In this document: positions 44,142 through 56,132 of the stretch, piece after piece
How the letters are laid out: every line of letters starts with the position of its first letter
Position numbering within the stretch: the stretch's first letter is position 1
Assembly: GCA_947561395.2 (NCBI GenBank)
Contig: OX387187.1
Location: 8,066,976-8,130,975 of the forward strand
Direction: 5' to 3'
Length of the DNA: 64,000 nucleotides
Origin: Buxus sempervirens
Taxonomy: Eukaryota; Streptophyta; Magnoliopsida; Buxales; Buxaceae
Program-made: the position numbers and the translations under genes
Notes under the pieces: generated by a model
The model's database searches: none
What the model saw: only the letters and a program-made list of their open reading frames with translations
What the model was told of the DNA's origin: nothing

Positions 44142-45170
44142 ATGACACATGACACTTGACACTTGACACTTGGTTGCTCATTGCATATTATATCTTGGGT
44201 GGTGGAACGTGACATTGGTTCTAATAACTACTGAGCAAGGTTTGTCCTACCTCGTGAGTTCCACAGGTTTGTTTTACATTATCAGTCCTACCAGGTTTGT
44301 TAGCTAATTTTTATGGGTTATATTATTTAGATGCTTGACTTGAGAATATGAATCGCATAAACTGCCTCTACTCATGATGTTATATAAATTGCCTAAACTG
44401 TTCCAATCGTGATATTATGTGAATTGTATTAACTGCTTCCATTCATGTATGTTTGCTACTTGCTGGGACTTTAAGTCTCACGCGTTTTGTTTTACCGGAT
44501 TTGTTTTCAGATCCGTCTGGTGAGCCACGTACTGGGGCAGCTATTGAGGGTGAGTCTGAGCGCAAGCCCGAGGACTTTTACTATCCGTATTAGGGGTTCT
44601 CTTTATGTTATTGTATTTAGTTCCTAGAAACTATCAAGGGGAATGTAGTTATTCTTTTTGGGATTTGTAAACTTGGGAGTTATCTTTAGATTATTTTTGT
44701 GTATGAATACTCATGTGAGAGATAGTGATGGAGAGATCTTAGTTGCCTTTTTGTGTACCTAAATGTTGTATTTTGGAGTTATTATACAGATGCCATTTTA
44801 TTATATGAAAATTTTTAAATTCCATGCTTCTTTATCTTATGCACTCTGATGATTACATTGTAATTGCCCACATCAATTATGCTTATCAGGTTCTTTTGGG
44901 CCTATAAGTAGGTCTCGGGTACGGGTTGGTGCCGTGATAGGGCAGACCCGGATCTGGGGCGCTACACCTTCCCCTGCTCATAACTAATTCCCCTTATCTG
45001 ATCTTTGGATTTTTCCTTGAATTAGAACTACTTTGGCTCTATTTGGCATTTTTATGATCATTTTGGTGCCCATTCACACCTTAACTTGAATGGTGGCGAC
45101 TCCTATCTTTTGTCAAACCCGTGTGATGTTTCGGAGATCATTTAGGTGATTTCCCATGTCTCACACTTAC

Positions 45171-45965
45171 AGGGTGTAGGGGCTAGACTCCTGAGCCCAC
45201 CTCCTGAATAGTGTTGATCATGTTCTTGAAGTAGGAAAATGTCGTTGCATTTGCTGGGATGTGATTGAAGATAAAGAACTTTGATATGTACTTTCCCGTT
45301 CTCTCCTTGAGTGATCCCTTGCTCCAAACATCCTTCAGTCTCTATTTCAATTCAGAAGAATGATATAACGAGGGCTCTGTAGGATAGTCTAGCATCTTCA
45401 TACTTTGTGTCCGCCCTAACTCAGGACAATCTGAACCCTGCTTAGCGCCATGCCCAGAACTTCCAGCAACAGTAGGATAGTGACCTCTAAAATAACCATT
45501 CCTCTCAAAGCCCAATCTATGGCTCTCCCTCCTCTTGTACTCAAACCATAAAGAAGCTCAAACAGTGGCTAGATATGCGGCCCTCTCTACCTCAGTGTCC
45601 ATATCAGCAGAGTAGACATTGTCATCATTTGAATTCTCAGCCCCAGTAGGTCTTCGTACTCATTCCCCTAGCCTACGTCTGATCTCATCCTCTACGACCC
45701 TCTTCTCCTAGCAATCAATTGTCCCTTCCTGTAGATGATCTCTCATTTACTTTTTCACTTCTGGAGGCACTTTTGGATAGTTCACGACATTTTTGTAGTT
45801 GTGTGCTGAGTGTTGCTTCAAGCATGAAATCTCATCACCCTTCAATCTTTAGCCACAGTAATTGCATTCGGTTTTGTTTATGTTCCCATCCACTTTCTAA
45901 TAGTGGTTCCAGCCAATATCTAGTTGCCTATGATCATGCAAATTACCTCCATTACCAGAAGCCAT
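45171..45965 (-). pseudogene. hAT transposase pseudogene, N-terminal part with BED zinc finger
   Basis: A start at 45965 (MASGNGGNLHDH) is followed by a BED-type finger: W near residue 19, CNYCG, then CLKQHSAH, and YPKVPPEVKK. Farther on, AERAAYLA-like and EYKRRES-type blocks lead to FIFNHIPANATTFSYFKNMI and a PPTPC block at the low end, where the solo LTR inserted. Stops break the frame in several places (for example after WNHY). The gene bound and moved hAT DNA; it continues at 37714 and 19967. Confidence 0.88.
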
Positions 45966-47173
45966 ACCAGATCAATACATTGAAGTAATAATCATGAACA
46001 ATCAACAATGTGATGGAGACCTGCACAACAAACAAATAAAATACCAGCAACAGCTTAGATACATTACAAAAAAAAATTAGCAAGGCATTATAAACATAAT
46101 TTAATATTTTTTAACTTTTAAATGCCAGACATTTTATAGATAGTTCATTATTATTTCAATTGATTGAACAAACATTTTTGTAATTTTTTTTAAATATTTT
46201 TACCTTTTTTAATATTTTATAATTTTATTTACTTAAAATGTTAATAAAAAATAATAGTCATAAATTTCATGCCCACAAGTTTTTATAATTTTTATTACGG
46301 TATATTGTCTTTTTTATATATATTTTTATAGATTTATAAATAAATTTATATTAATTTCTTTATTTTCATTACACTTTTATTGTATTATATAATTAAATAA
46401 TTGTCGAAGCGTAATCATTATTTTTTTATTTTTTAAATCAATTGTTCATTATTTTTTGTTAAGTCTCGAATTTTTCATTGTACATATAGTATTTATATTA
46501 TTTAAATAGTTATGTATTACATATATTAAGTAATTTAAAAATCTGTAAAGTATATAAATATTAACAAAATAAAACATCATATTGTCAAAATAATTCACAA
46601 TAATTTTTACTAATTTCTAACATTATTTGTTGAATTTTTATATATTTTCTCTATTTTTAATCAATTTTCGTGACAAATAATTAAAAATTTTAATTTTCAT
46701 AAAAATGATTATAGGCGACGACACTTATCGATAGATCAAGTGTTGCTACATTACATATCCAAAGATCAGCTCATTCTATAAACTTTAAGGCTTTAAAGTT
46801 GAAGAAGTACATGTTTTACCTTCTTTAGGATCAACCACGAACGTCGTATGACTTCAAACGCTACTCCAAATCGTGCGTAACATGTTTCTACAATTAAGAT
46901 CTTGAGATTTGTAGAGGTTTAGGAGAGATTTGGTAGCAAATGGGGGAGATTTGAAAAATAAATTGGGTTTTCCAAGTTTCTGTCGGCAGCTCTTTCTTAT
47001 TTAGTCTATTTTGCACGATTCGCATGTGGGCACAAATTTTTTTTTTTTTTTTTAAAATGTGTTTCGATTTGAAAGACATTGGCAAGCCGGTTACGATTCA
47101 AAATAGTGACATTCCAATCGCGATTTGTGCCGCTATTTGAAAAATAGCGACTTTTCAGAAACTGTAAACACTG
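45966..47173 (-). other. 5' non-coding part of the hAT transposon with terminal sequence
   Basis: AT-rich, no gene seen. On the minus strand the sequence starts CAGTGTTTACAG at 47173-47162, followed within 80 bases by CG-bearing words (AAATAGCGGCAC, AATCGCGATTGG) typical of the subterminal repeats of hAT elements. The other end lies outside the window, so the 8-bp duplication cannot be checked. Confidence 0.55.
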
Positions 47174-47189
47174 GTTCATGCCATGGTGG

Positions 47190-47460
47190 CAATATTAGAA
47201 TTGTTTACCTCTTGCGGAAGAGATATGTTTACCACCTGTGAGTGATATTTCTTTTCTTCCTACATAGGAGATATGTTTACCACCAATGGGTGAGATTTGT
47301 TTACCTCCTATAGAAGAGATATATTTACCACTTGCAGTTATGATTTATTTACCTCCTATGGAAAAGATGTATTTACCACCTGTGAATAAGATTTGTTTAC
47401 CTATGGGAGAGGTGTTTACCACTTGCGACTGAGATTTGTTTTCTTCCTATAGGGAAAGAG
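47190..47460 (+). repeat. Degenerate tandem repeat (TTTACCACCTGTG / TTTACCTCCTATAG)
   Basis: About nine units of 28-34 bp alternating GAGATATGTTTACCACC and GAGATTTGTTTACCTCC types, diverged from each other. Origin unknown; could be the tail of an old LTR. Confidence 0.75.
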
Positions 47461-47766
47461 TCAATGGTATAATATTGCTTTACCTCCATGTATTTGAGGA
47501 GATTGATGGTTTTGTATGGGTCTTATCCCCTCATCTGGATTCTAGGTATACTTGGATTTATATTGAGATTTGTGCTTGATAGCAACATGGAAACTTATTG
47601 CATATCATTTTAGTTAGAACGTATACTTGTTATTTGAGATTATCATTAAGTATTTGGATAAGTGTATTTGAGCACTGTTTTGAGATTCATGCATTATATT
47701 GTATTTAACTTTAGTATTTTTTGGAAAATACATGAATATGCATATTACTACTTACTGGAATTTTAT
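47461..47766. other. Intergenic stretch, nothing recognised
   Basis: AT-rich unique-looking DNA between the degenerate repeat and the MITE. No coding or RNA gene seen. Confidence 0.4.
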
Positions 47767-47774
47767 ATTTCATA

Positions 47775-48172
47775 TAGAGTCGGCAAAATGCCACCCGACC
47801 TGACGGGTCAACCCGATTATAAACGGGTTGGGTTGACCCGTTTATTAATTGGGTTGAATCCCAACCCACCAATAATCGGGTCAACCCGATTATGACCCGC
47901 TAACCCGACGGGTAACCTGATTAAAAAAAAGATGGCAAAAGTGTCATGTTTCGACCCGATTAACCCCAAAACCCAACCCGAACCCGATACAATTAACCCC
48001 CCAACCCTATCTTAATAATATTTTTTGAAAAATAAAAAATAATAATAATAATAAACGGGTTGGCGGGTTGGGGGTTTTCCAACCCGCCATAATTTAGTCC
48101 AACCCGATCATGACCCGATTAAACCCCAAACCGATTATGACCCGAACCCGACCCGATCCGTTGCCAGCTCGA
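47775..48172. mobile_element. hAT-type MITE (398 bp)
   Basis: Flanked by the 8-bp duplication ATTTCATA (47767-47774 and 48173-48180). Ends TAGAGTCGGCAA and, reversed, TCGAGCTGGCAA form imperfect inverted repeats. The interior is rich in AACCCGAC/GTCGGGTT words. Non-autonomous: no coding sequence. Confidence 0.85.
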
Positions 48173-48180
48173 ATTTCATA

Positions 48181-49125
48181 TCACGTTTTCAAATGTTTTG
48201 TTTTCGAGTTTTATCGATGAGGACACTACAGAGGATAAATCAATAATGGGACACTAATGGGGTTTGAAGAAAGAGAAAAATTATAAGATTAATGATATAG
48301 GGTTTTCAGTTTCCTAGGCGAAGTAATTACTTGATTTTATTTTCAGATAGGTTGTTGAGTTCTAGTTAGTTTATATGAGTTGTTGTTGACCTTTTATTAT
48401 CTTATATTGTAAATTTAAGTGAATTAGATGTAGCAACAATTTGAGATTATTAATAAATGATCTTGCATTCTTAGCACACTTCGACGTACTTCTTTATCTT
48501 TCTAGATATATTCAATTATTTGTTACTACTGGGAATCTTGCAACGGGAATAGTAAAGAAAAATAGAAAGAAAAAGAACAAGAACACAGAAAATTTAAGTG
48601 GTTTGGCAATGTGCTTACGTGCACTGTGTACGGCAAAATTTATACTATCGAAAACGTCAAGTAGAGTTACATCAATGTATATATATCAACCCTAAACTTG
48701 ATATTTCTGAAATCCCAAAAATACCCTTTACCGTAAATATGAACCACTTGGACCCATAATATGAACCGTTGTTTCCAATAGTTACCATTGGTTAGTGCCT
48801 CCATCCTACTTAAAAAAAAAGAAAAGAAAATAAAAAATTCGGATTAGGAGCGCTACAAAATTGACTTGGTTTGGTTCAGTTTTGGTTTTAGGAAAACAAA
48901 AATTAATTGGTTTTGGTTTTTAATTTACTAAACTGTAACAATTTTGGTTCAGTTTCGGTTTTTATTGCAAAGCTGCAGTTCGGTTTCAGTCTTCCTCAAA
49001 GCCAAACCATCGCCATCTCTATTTCTATGTTAATGAAAACCATATTAACGGTTATTTATTTATTATTTTCAATAAACTTCTTATTCATTTATTTATTATT
49101 TTCTATAAACTTCTCTATTTTTTAT
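48181..49125. other. Intergenic stretch with possible old LTR piece
   Basis: No gene. Bases 48575-48640 (AATTTAAGTGGTTTGGC...) resemble a motif common in Ty1/copia LTRs, but this is weak. 48860-49020 is rich in GGTTTTGGTTTAG-type words. Confidence 0.3.
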
Positions 49126-49290
49126 CTAAGAAGATTTCTTCTATGGTAGACCTCTTTGTCATAAAACCGAATTGATTTTCTAACACTTGGATTATTCTTA
49201 TCAGCCTTCGCTCCAGTACTCTTTTCCATAAATTCATAGTATAGTTCATAGGCTTAAATTGATTAATATAATTTTGGATATCTACTTCAT
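49126..49290 (-). pseudogene. LINE-type reverse transcriptase fragment
   Basis: Minus strand reads MNYTMNLWKRVLERRLIRI then VLENQFGFMTKRSTIEEIF, matching the non-LTR retrotransposon RT pattern (MKLWERVIE...NQFGFMPGRST). Only about 45-50 codons are recognisable; no further domains are seen on either side. Confidence 0.7.
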
Positions 49291-50507
49291 AAACATGCTC
49301 CTTCGCACTTTTCTAATCCTCAAAATCCTCCCAAATAACTGTACCCGTGATGACAGCATAAGTCTAAAACTAACAGTTGAATATCTTGTTCATTCATCTA
49401 AAGCTCCCAAAAAACCACTTGCAGTGGTGGTAAAACCCGTCCTCTATCTCCTCTTAATCCTCTCTAACTTGTCTGCCTGTTTCATCTACTTATTTTTATT
49501 ACAGAGAGTGTCTTTTTGAATTGGGACAAAGGTTGCTCTTGCAGCTCCGTTTTCTCATTTCTTCTATTGTTCACCTCCTATTCACTTCTTTTTACTATTG
49601 TGAATGTCCCTTAGAAATGCAAATCTGCATTTCAATGTTATGGTTTACACCCCAGTGCAGTCTAACATTTAGCTATTGAACTAACTATGAGCCAAATCAA
49701 AGTAGCAAAACTAGATATTGAAAGGCAAAAAACCGGATAACAATTGAATAAAGTCACATCATATTAAAAACCTTTGATTGTAAAACTATAACAATCTTTC
49801 TTCTAACTAGTCTATAAATTGTTACATTGCCGAATCATAAATGTTCATATATGTCTGTGTGTGTGTGTCTCACATGTTATATTTTCTAAAGGAGAAAAAA
49901 GGAAGCCTTATTGTCTTAATATGAACACCACCAAAGATAGGAATTAGGGATTCAGGTGACTGGTATTAAAGTGTATTACAACAACAACCAGTGGGATTTC
50001 TGCAATTACATTCTATTTAAGCTTTTGGATGCAGTAAGTGTTTCAAAAACTGAGTAGTACCAGTAGGTCAGAGTCCCAATAGAGTTGGACCAAACCCTCA
50101 AACCAAGCTGAGTTGACCCATGCCAACATCAGGGTTCATATGACCTGCATTGTTGAATTGACTCTGTTTTTCCACATCAACTAACATAAATTAGTTTTTA
50201 CCATGGGTTTGAACTGGCCATCCAACCAAACAGGTCCATGCCCAATCCAAGCTACAGAACATTGCACCTAGAGATCCCCAACCAGTAGATCTCATATTTG
50301 CGGCCACACCAAGCCCTAGCTCCGTGTTCAGATACTTCATAAAACCAGATCAAGAACTATTTCGTAAACATTAATACATGATCAATTTATTTTTAATCTA
50401 TAAAAAAAAATAAGATTTTAAATTCTATAATACATACCTAAAGAATGTCCTCCCTGTGAACATGTCAACCCTAAAGTACAGATCCTGCTGTGGTACAATG
50501 GTTAGTG
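49291..50507. other. Intergenic stretch and 3' flank of the transporter gene
   Basis: No gene recognised. A short GT run lies at 49856-49867. The part just below 50508 should contain the 3' untranslated region and polyadenylation site of the transporter gene. Confidence 0.4.
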
Positions 50508-53500
50508 TTAGTCCTTCTTCTTCATTTTTTCCTCGTCACTGGCGATCCACGACGACCAATATAGTGGCACAAGTGTACATATGGCCTGTATTAGAATGCC
50601 ATGAGGCAGTCCTGAGAAGTCATTCCCCGAGACCCCAACATAGGATGCAAGTGCAACACCTAGGTATCCACTCAGAATGAATGCAAGGGCAATGGCAGAC
50701 ATGAGAAATGCCATGACAGAACCCTCACAGCCAGGTGGGCAGTGCTTGGCTATGAGCACACTGAATGGAAGTATCTTGAAAAAGAAGAGAACCTCCAACA
50801 ATCCAGAAAAAATGACGACGTAAACTGAATCTGGAACTCCCATCTTCTGATAGAATCCATTCACAAAAAAGATGTCCGAAAACATGAAAACAGCCATCAT
50901 GGCCTGAATGGCCGAAATCAATTTCCTAGATGGGATTGATTTCAAATGTTGATTGTAAATCACACTCCATAGAAGCATGGAAGCCTGCCCAAAAACCTTT
51001 GAGAGTCCCAAGACTGAGGAGTCAAGCCTTATGTGTTGTGTTTGGTAGAAAAACATGGTGCCAGTCAGTGCTGGGATAATAGCATAAGATGCAGCAAACC
51101 ATGCAATTGAGTAGAAGATTTCAGGCTTTTGTAATGCAACTGAGAGTCCTGAGAGCTGTTTTCGGATTCCATGGTTTGATGAATTTCTTGGAAGTTCAAG
51201 AGAGTTCTCGTGAATTCCAATGGTTATGAAGAATTGGACAGCAAGGACAACACCAAATATAAAGAACATTGCCTGGGGAGAGAATCGGTCGATTGTGACA
51301 CCACCAAGGAGGTTCCCAAGGATCCCACCAGCAGAAGCAGCCATCCAAACAAATGACTGAAGCTCGCCAGAGGAGGTTTTGGATGTTGAGGTAGGTTGTT
51401 TTCCTGTCTCTGCAACAATTGCATCATTGGCAACCTCAACTATAGAAGCGCCGAGGTTGCTGAGGAGAAGTAATAGGGTAACGGTGAGGATTGATATGCT
51501 TGATTGGGGCAGGAGGGCTATTGCTAGCCATGACACTGCTTGCAACAAAGCTGCATCGATGTATCAGCAAGGATAAAATTCTATTAGACCGACAAAAGAG
51601 AATTTCACAAACTACACAAAAATCAGTGTGAACATTATGATCTGCTAAAAATAAATATATAGTTCTTGTAAAATTTGAAGCCCCCTCCTTAACGGCCAGT
51701 CAAAGTAACATATTTAACATTGATTTCACACAATCTTGTAAATATTTAAAGAATATGAATACATTTTCTACAGGCAAACTTTTCTTCCGAGTAAAACCAG
51801 ACGTAAATTTTGCGATATTTTCTTTAAATAGTCTAATAGAAGAAAAAAAAATTTTAATGCATATATACCAAAAACCTCTCTCACTGCAGCTCAAAGGCCT
51901 AAAGCTTGTACCAAATTTTTATGCATGTCTGACTTTTTTTGTGTTCTCTGTTCAAATAATTAAAGCGAATATTCTCGAACTTTATGATATTTTCTTGAAA
52001 TAGACTAACAGAAGAAATGCAGTTTACTTCATAATTTTTACTTTTCTATTCGAATCATGTTTTACCCTGTATTAAAAATTGTTATAAATGTTATCTTTAT
52101 ATTCCTAAACTTAAGTTATGTGACTGCAAGTAAATAGATCTCGAATTTTACATCAAATTAGAAGTGCTTCCCAGTTTGCAGTTCCAAATTTTGGTACTTC
52201 AAATTAAAACAACTGGGAATTATTTTAGCATTCCTAGAGCTTCAACTCAAAATTTTATAGTTATCAAATATGGCATTTTGCATAACTAGTCATTAAAGAA
52301 TCCGAGGCATCTTCTTGAGCAACAAAATTTTCCATAAGGTCATTGAAATGTTGAGCTTCTATCTACAGAGTGATACAAGATCCAGAAGTAAGTGTGGTGA
52401 TGATCATGGGTCTTAAAGGGTTTCAGGTGTGTAGTAGAGACCAATCCAGATACTGTATATATAAACAACATTTTAACCAACTCTACCTAGTTCATTTTTG
52501 GCCTTTTCCTTGTTATTTCAGTTCCATTCATCCCCTCGCACCTTCTCACATGTGCCTCCCCTAGGTCTCTATCTTACATAAACCATCATGACAAACTTTC
52601 CTTATCTCTTATTTGGGTAATTCCCAAACTTATCTTTTAAGCCTTTACACATCCATCTCGATATTCCATGTTGGCAATACTCGTTATATGAATGTTTTGC
52701 TTCTTTCTTGCTCAAGATTCAGGTCCCTATATCATGGCATGCTTAGTGTTCCATGCTGGCCAGCTCTGAGCGGCCCAACAGCACGGCACAGCTTTGAGCA
52801 CGGGCACAAGAAAGGCATGCCAAGCACGGGCATAGCACGCTAGCACGGCTAAGAACCCCTTTGCATCTCAAAATATGTTTGTAGTAGGGTTTGAACACAA
52901 CATCTATAACACTATAATTGGCTCTAAACCACTAAGCTGTCTTATCATCTCAATATATAATAGCACCAATTTTATATTTATTATATATTTAATAAATACA
53001 CAATAATTAGCCGGCAAGGGAATGACATGAGCACAACCCAAGCACGGCACACCACGATTAAATAAACAGGCCAGCATAGCACGACACGATGGCACAGCTT
53101 AACCGTGCCTGAGCTAGCAATGCATGGCCCGTTTGACAAGCCTAAGCTTGAGTGTTATACAAATAACACATTAGAAGTACGTACCTCTCCACTCTGTTTG
53201 AACATTCAGCAATAATCATATTACCATTATATTCATTTGATTACAGTTTATACGTTGCATCGCAAAGCTTTGTGACCAATTATAATGTTTATTATACTCT
53301 GAGATAAATTACTACATCGGCTCACAGTCCTCAATATGGGTTTATGAACAAACAAAACCAGCTATATAGTATACCTAGTCATAAGTGGATTTGGTACTAT
53401 ATTGATTGACTCACAGTCCTACAGATTTTGTGAAAAATATTAACCCAGAGATATCAGCTGTGGCTGGTTTTGGTGCTGAATTGGTCAAATCATATCGCCG

Positions 53501-55752
53501 ATTGGGTTGTTTGTGAAAAGAAAGAATTTAATTAATGTTGAATGTATTTTAAGCTGTGGTCAGTTTGGTACTTCATAAATCAATTAATAGAACTATTAGG
53601 TTTGTCAGTGAGAATAATGAACCTACTGACACTGGCCTTGATTGGTTTCATTATAATTCTAATAGGGTATTTAGCAACAATTTGCAATTGAGGCCAACTC
53701 AATATTACCAATCATTTCATAAGATACTGGATTTATCTAATAACAGCTATGAACAAGAAGATACTGGATTTACCCAATCCAACCATACAAGGATTGCTTA
53801 AAAATTAATGATAATAACCAATCAACATGTATCATTTTGGATCTTCTTGTCTGTGATAAGTTATGTTAGATTTTATCAATCATATCCCCAAAAGTTTTAT
53901 GTGGCAATAATTTATGCCCAAAGAAGCAATTAAACTAATGCTTTGCATCTGTGTTGACCAAAAACATACTGCTTTACTTCTCAACACAAAATCAACATGC
54001 TAGAGTCTTGTTGCACAAAAAGATTTTGCAAAATGCATAGAAGATTCTTCTTAATTTTGATGTCAACGTTTTCTAAGTAAATCAAAATCTAAGTGTTTAA
54101 ATTAATCAGAAGAAAATTAAGTCTTGGATAAAGAAATAGACTTGCTTTCTTTTCCTAATCTTTTTCACCCATCGTTGCTCATTACCTTGAAAAGTATACA
54201 AAATGTGAGGAATGAAAGTCAATAAATACTATGCATGAATATATTTGCAAATATGACAAGACCAGACTGCTATCAGTATATCACACCTGTTTATCCCACC
54301 TTCAATTGGCACTGAGATGGGCTACATTATAAATTTTTTTGCGCTGAATTTCATATGTGAAAGTAAAAAGGATCCCACTTCCAAATCTCTAGACACAACA
54401 TCCGTTTCTAAAACAACTCAAATTCCTCATAATATCTTTCTATGATGTCACTTTTTTCCTAAAATCTAAACCTCTATACTATCTCATGTTTCAAAATATC
54501 TTCTCTTAAAAACCATTATAAATCTCATTTTATATTGCCCTAAAAATATCCCCTTTTTCCCTAATATAAGTCTTCTTTTTAGTCTCCTAAACCAAATTGA
54601 ACTACAGAAATTCTTCTCAAGATATCTTTTGACCTTTTTTAAAAGCCAAAAAAAAAAATAAGAATAAGAAATCAATTCTTCTGAAAGGGTCTCTTAGGAC
54701 TCTTCAAACTTATTAGAAAAATAAACTTACATTATCTTAATGGAAAAAACTATGGTAAAGAAATGTCACTTTTATTGTCTCATAAAAATAACTTATTTTT
54801 AAAATTTTCTATATTAATTTTACTTTTTTTTTTCAAACTTAAAGTTTTTAATAGTCAAAATAATTACAGTTTATTTATATATTTCTTCCTAACTATTCGG
54901 TGCTTTAATTAAAAAAGCTCCACCTACATCTCTGTACTTTTGACACGTGTCATGCCTTTAATTATTCATTCTTTTGTAACCTTTTTTTTTTCTTTTTAAA
55001 GGTGGAATATGGACCACAAACTCGTAACAAGCAAAGAACATTTTCAAATTGGGACAACCAGTATATCTAGCTAACGAATCTATATGAAAGTGGGCCCATA
55101 TGCCACGTAGGCGAAATCAGTTGCCTTCTGTGGCTTAGTGTATACACTATCACTATAATCTCGCGACACACAGTATCATTAAGAAACAAATTCATGTGCG
55201 TCTTTGCCTCTAATACCCCCTAACTTTTCAAAATTCTCTCCACAAAAGAAAAGCTCAAGTGAACAAACACATCTCTGTCTGTTGCTTCCGGATGCAGGGA
55301 TCTCCCGAGGATAATTATGTCAATCAAATCATGACCCTCAAAGCCAATTTCGTAGATTCACCCGGAATCCATGACCACTTTCGTCATTTCAGAGTAAATA
55401 GAAAGAATATTCCGGCCACAGAAAAATAAATTCAAAGAAGGAGGGGCTTGTAATTGTATTGTAATTTGAAAAATGTAAGTAAATTAGGGCGTCCGGATTT
55501 ACCTCCAAAGGCGATGTAAGGAATCCGGTGCTGGCCTCCGATGTAAATGGCGTCGGAAACCACGCCGTAGAGAGGTTTTCCGACCATGGGAAGGTTTGCC
55601 GAGTTCTGCAGTAGCTGAAGCGTCGACGGAGCAACTCCGAGACCGTCTTTGAGGAAGAAATTTACAGCCATCCAAGGGCAGCATCGGAAGCCCTGAACCC
55701 AGAATCCGAAGCCGAGAAACGGCCGGAGCCGATTCCCGTCGGACGAAACCAT
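50508..55752 (-). CDS. Folate-biopterin transporter family protein (BT1 family), two exons
   Basis: Predicted 430-residue membrane carrier of the BT1/folate-biopterin transporter family, part of the major facilitator superfamily; plant members are thought to move folates or pterins, but substrates for most are unproven. Exon 1: 55752-55503 (MVSSDGNRLRPFLGFGFWVQ...PYIAFG). Intron: 55502-51551, GT(AAAT)...(TGC)AG. Exon 2: 51550-50508; a Gly/Ala codon phase joins exactly to give IAFGALLQAVSWLA. Visible features are NLPMVGKPLYGVVSD in the first helical hairpin, LLSNLGASIVEVANDAIVAE, and about 12 hydrophobic segments, ending with a Lys-rich tail. No stops or shifts; this is the one clearly functional host gene here. 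It resembles the subgroup with a single short first exon; I do not assign a member number. Confidence 0.92.
51551..55502 (-). other. Intron 1 of the transporter gene (3952 bp)
   Basis: Donor GTAAAT at 55502, acceptor TGATACATCGATGCAG ending at 51551. Mostly AT-rich, with no coding sequence. Contains a GC-richer segment (52735-53150) and otherwise nothing recognised. Confidence 0.88.
52735..53150. repeat. CACGGC-rich segment in the intron, possible old non-autonomous transposon
   Basis: Words GCACGGCACA, GCACGGGCA and GGCACGGTTAA recur at both ends of a ~415-bp stretch with an AT-rich middle, in partly inverted order. The right end reads GCCCGTTTGACAAGCC. Suggests a decayed MITE, but I found no clear target duplication. 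Confidence 0.4.
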
Positions 55753-55952
55753 CTCCCGCCGGCCGGTTAAGCTCGTCCGTTGCGAATGGTAAGTGAAGAG
55801 CTAGAAGCGGTTGAGGAGCTGAAGAAGTTGCTTGGTTTGTGGCGGTTATGATGAAGTTTGGATTTTAGATCTGAGCAAATGAGCTTACCGGAAACTTCCG
55901 GTTAGTGAGACCGACAGATTGCTGAACTTTCTGGAGAAGCAGAAAAGAAAAA
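55753..55952 (-). promoter_or_regulatory. 5' untranslated region and proximal promoter of the transporter gene
   Basis: Directly upstream of the start at 55752. Less AT-rich than surroundings; no clear TATA box seen. Confidence 0.4.
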
Positions 55953-56132
55953 GATTCGGAATGTAAAGTATATACCAAGAGGCGAGGCGAAGGGAGTACG
56001 AGGGTTGGATCTACCAAAAAAAAAGAGTACGAGGGTTGGGGATGATTCGGAATGTAAAGTATATACCAAGAGGCGAGGCGAAGGGAGTACGAGGGTTGGA
56101 TCTACCAAAAAAAAAGAGTACGAGGGTTGGGG
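55953..56132. repeat. Tandem duplication of 91 bp upstream of the transporter gene
   Basis: Two virtually identical copies starting GATTCGGAATGTAAAGTATA at 55953 and 56044, each containing GAGTACGAGGGTTGG twice around an A9 run. Lies 200-380 bases upstream of the start codon. Confidence 0.95.

Larger units (their letters stand above)
40414..44966 (+). mobile_element. Chimeric retroelement: Cassandra-like 5' end joined to Tekay-like 3' end and LTR
   Basis: Terminates TGTAGC...GCTACA and is flanked by the 5-bp duplication CCTTC (40409-40413, 44967-44971); the surrounding LTR reads on across the site as in the LTR at 19080. The left part (40414-40720) is a 5S-rRNA-bearing Cassandra-like LTR start. 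At about 40725 it changes to a Tekay/chromovirus pol end (TTTCGAGGACGAAATTT), polypurine tract and a 4.19 kb LTR (40778-44966). Confidence 0.82.
40778..44966 (+). repeat. Tekay-like LTR (4189 bp) with GGTAC array
   Basis: Begins TGTAAAACCCCGTCCC and ends CTGGGGCGCTACA. The first 260 bp matches the LTR at 62200. Contains a GGTAC array (41035-42490), a TATA box TATAAAAG at 42549-42556, CG-rich repeated words GCGATTAATCC and GCGCGCGAAC (43081-43400), a foldback module (43400-43640), and a 4-unit tandem repeat (44031-44141). Confidence 0.85.
37715..45165 (+). mobile_element. TAT solo LTR, interrupted by a nested chimeric element
   Basis: Begins TGTAGACACCCAAAAATTGCAC and ends CCCATGTCTCACA, flanked by the 5-bp duplication CTTAC (37710-37714 and 45166-45170). 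Without the 40414-44971 insertion and duplicated site it is about 2.9 kb. It has its own word clusters (AACCGCA...TGCGGTT at 38298-38318 and copies at 38478-38567), TATA at 38768-38775 and a donor-like GTAAAG at 38881. No internal region remains, so it arose by LTR-LTR recombination. Confidence 0.93.

Noticed and set aside
47190-47460. A CRISPR-like array
   Set aside because: Units are degenerate throughout with no constant repeat plus unique spacers, and this is plant nuclear DNA.
50480-50510. A tRNA gene suggested by TGGTACAATGGTTAGTG
   Set aside because: Only an A-box-like stretch; no B box or cloverleaf follows, and it is the 3' flank of the transporter gene.
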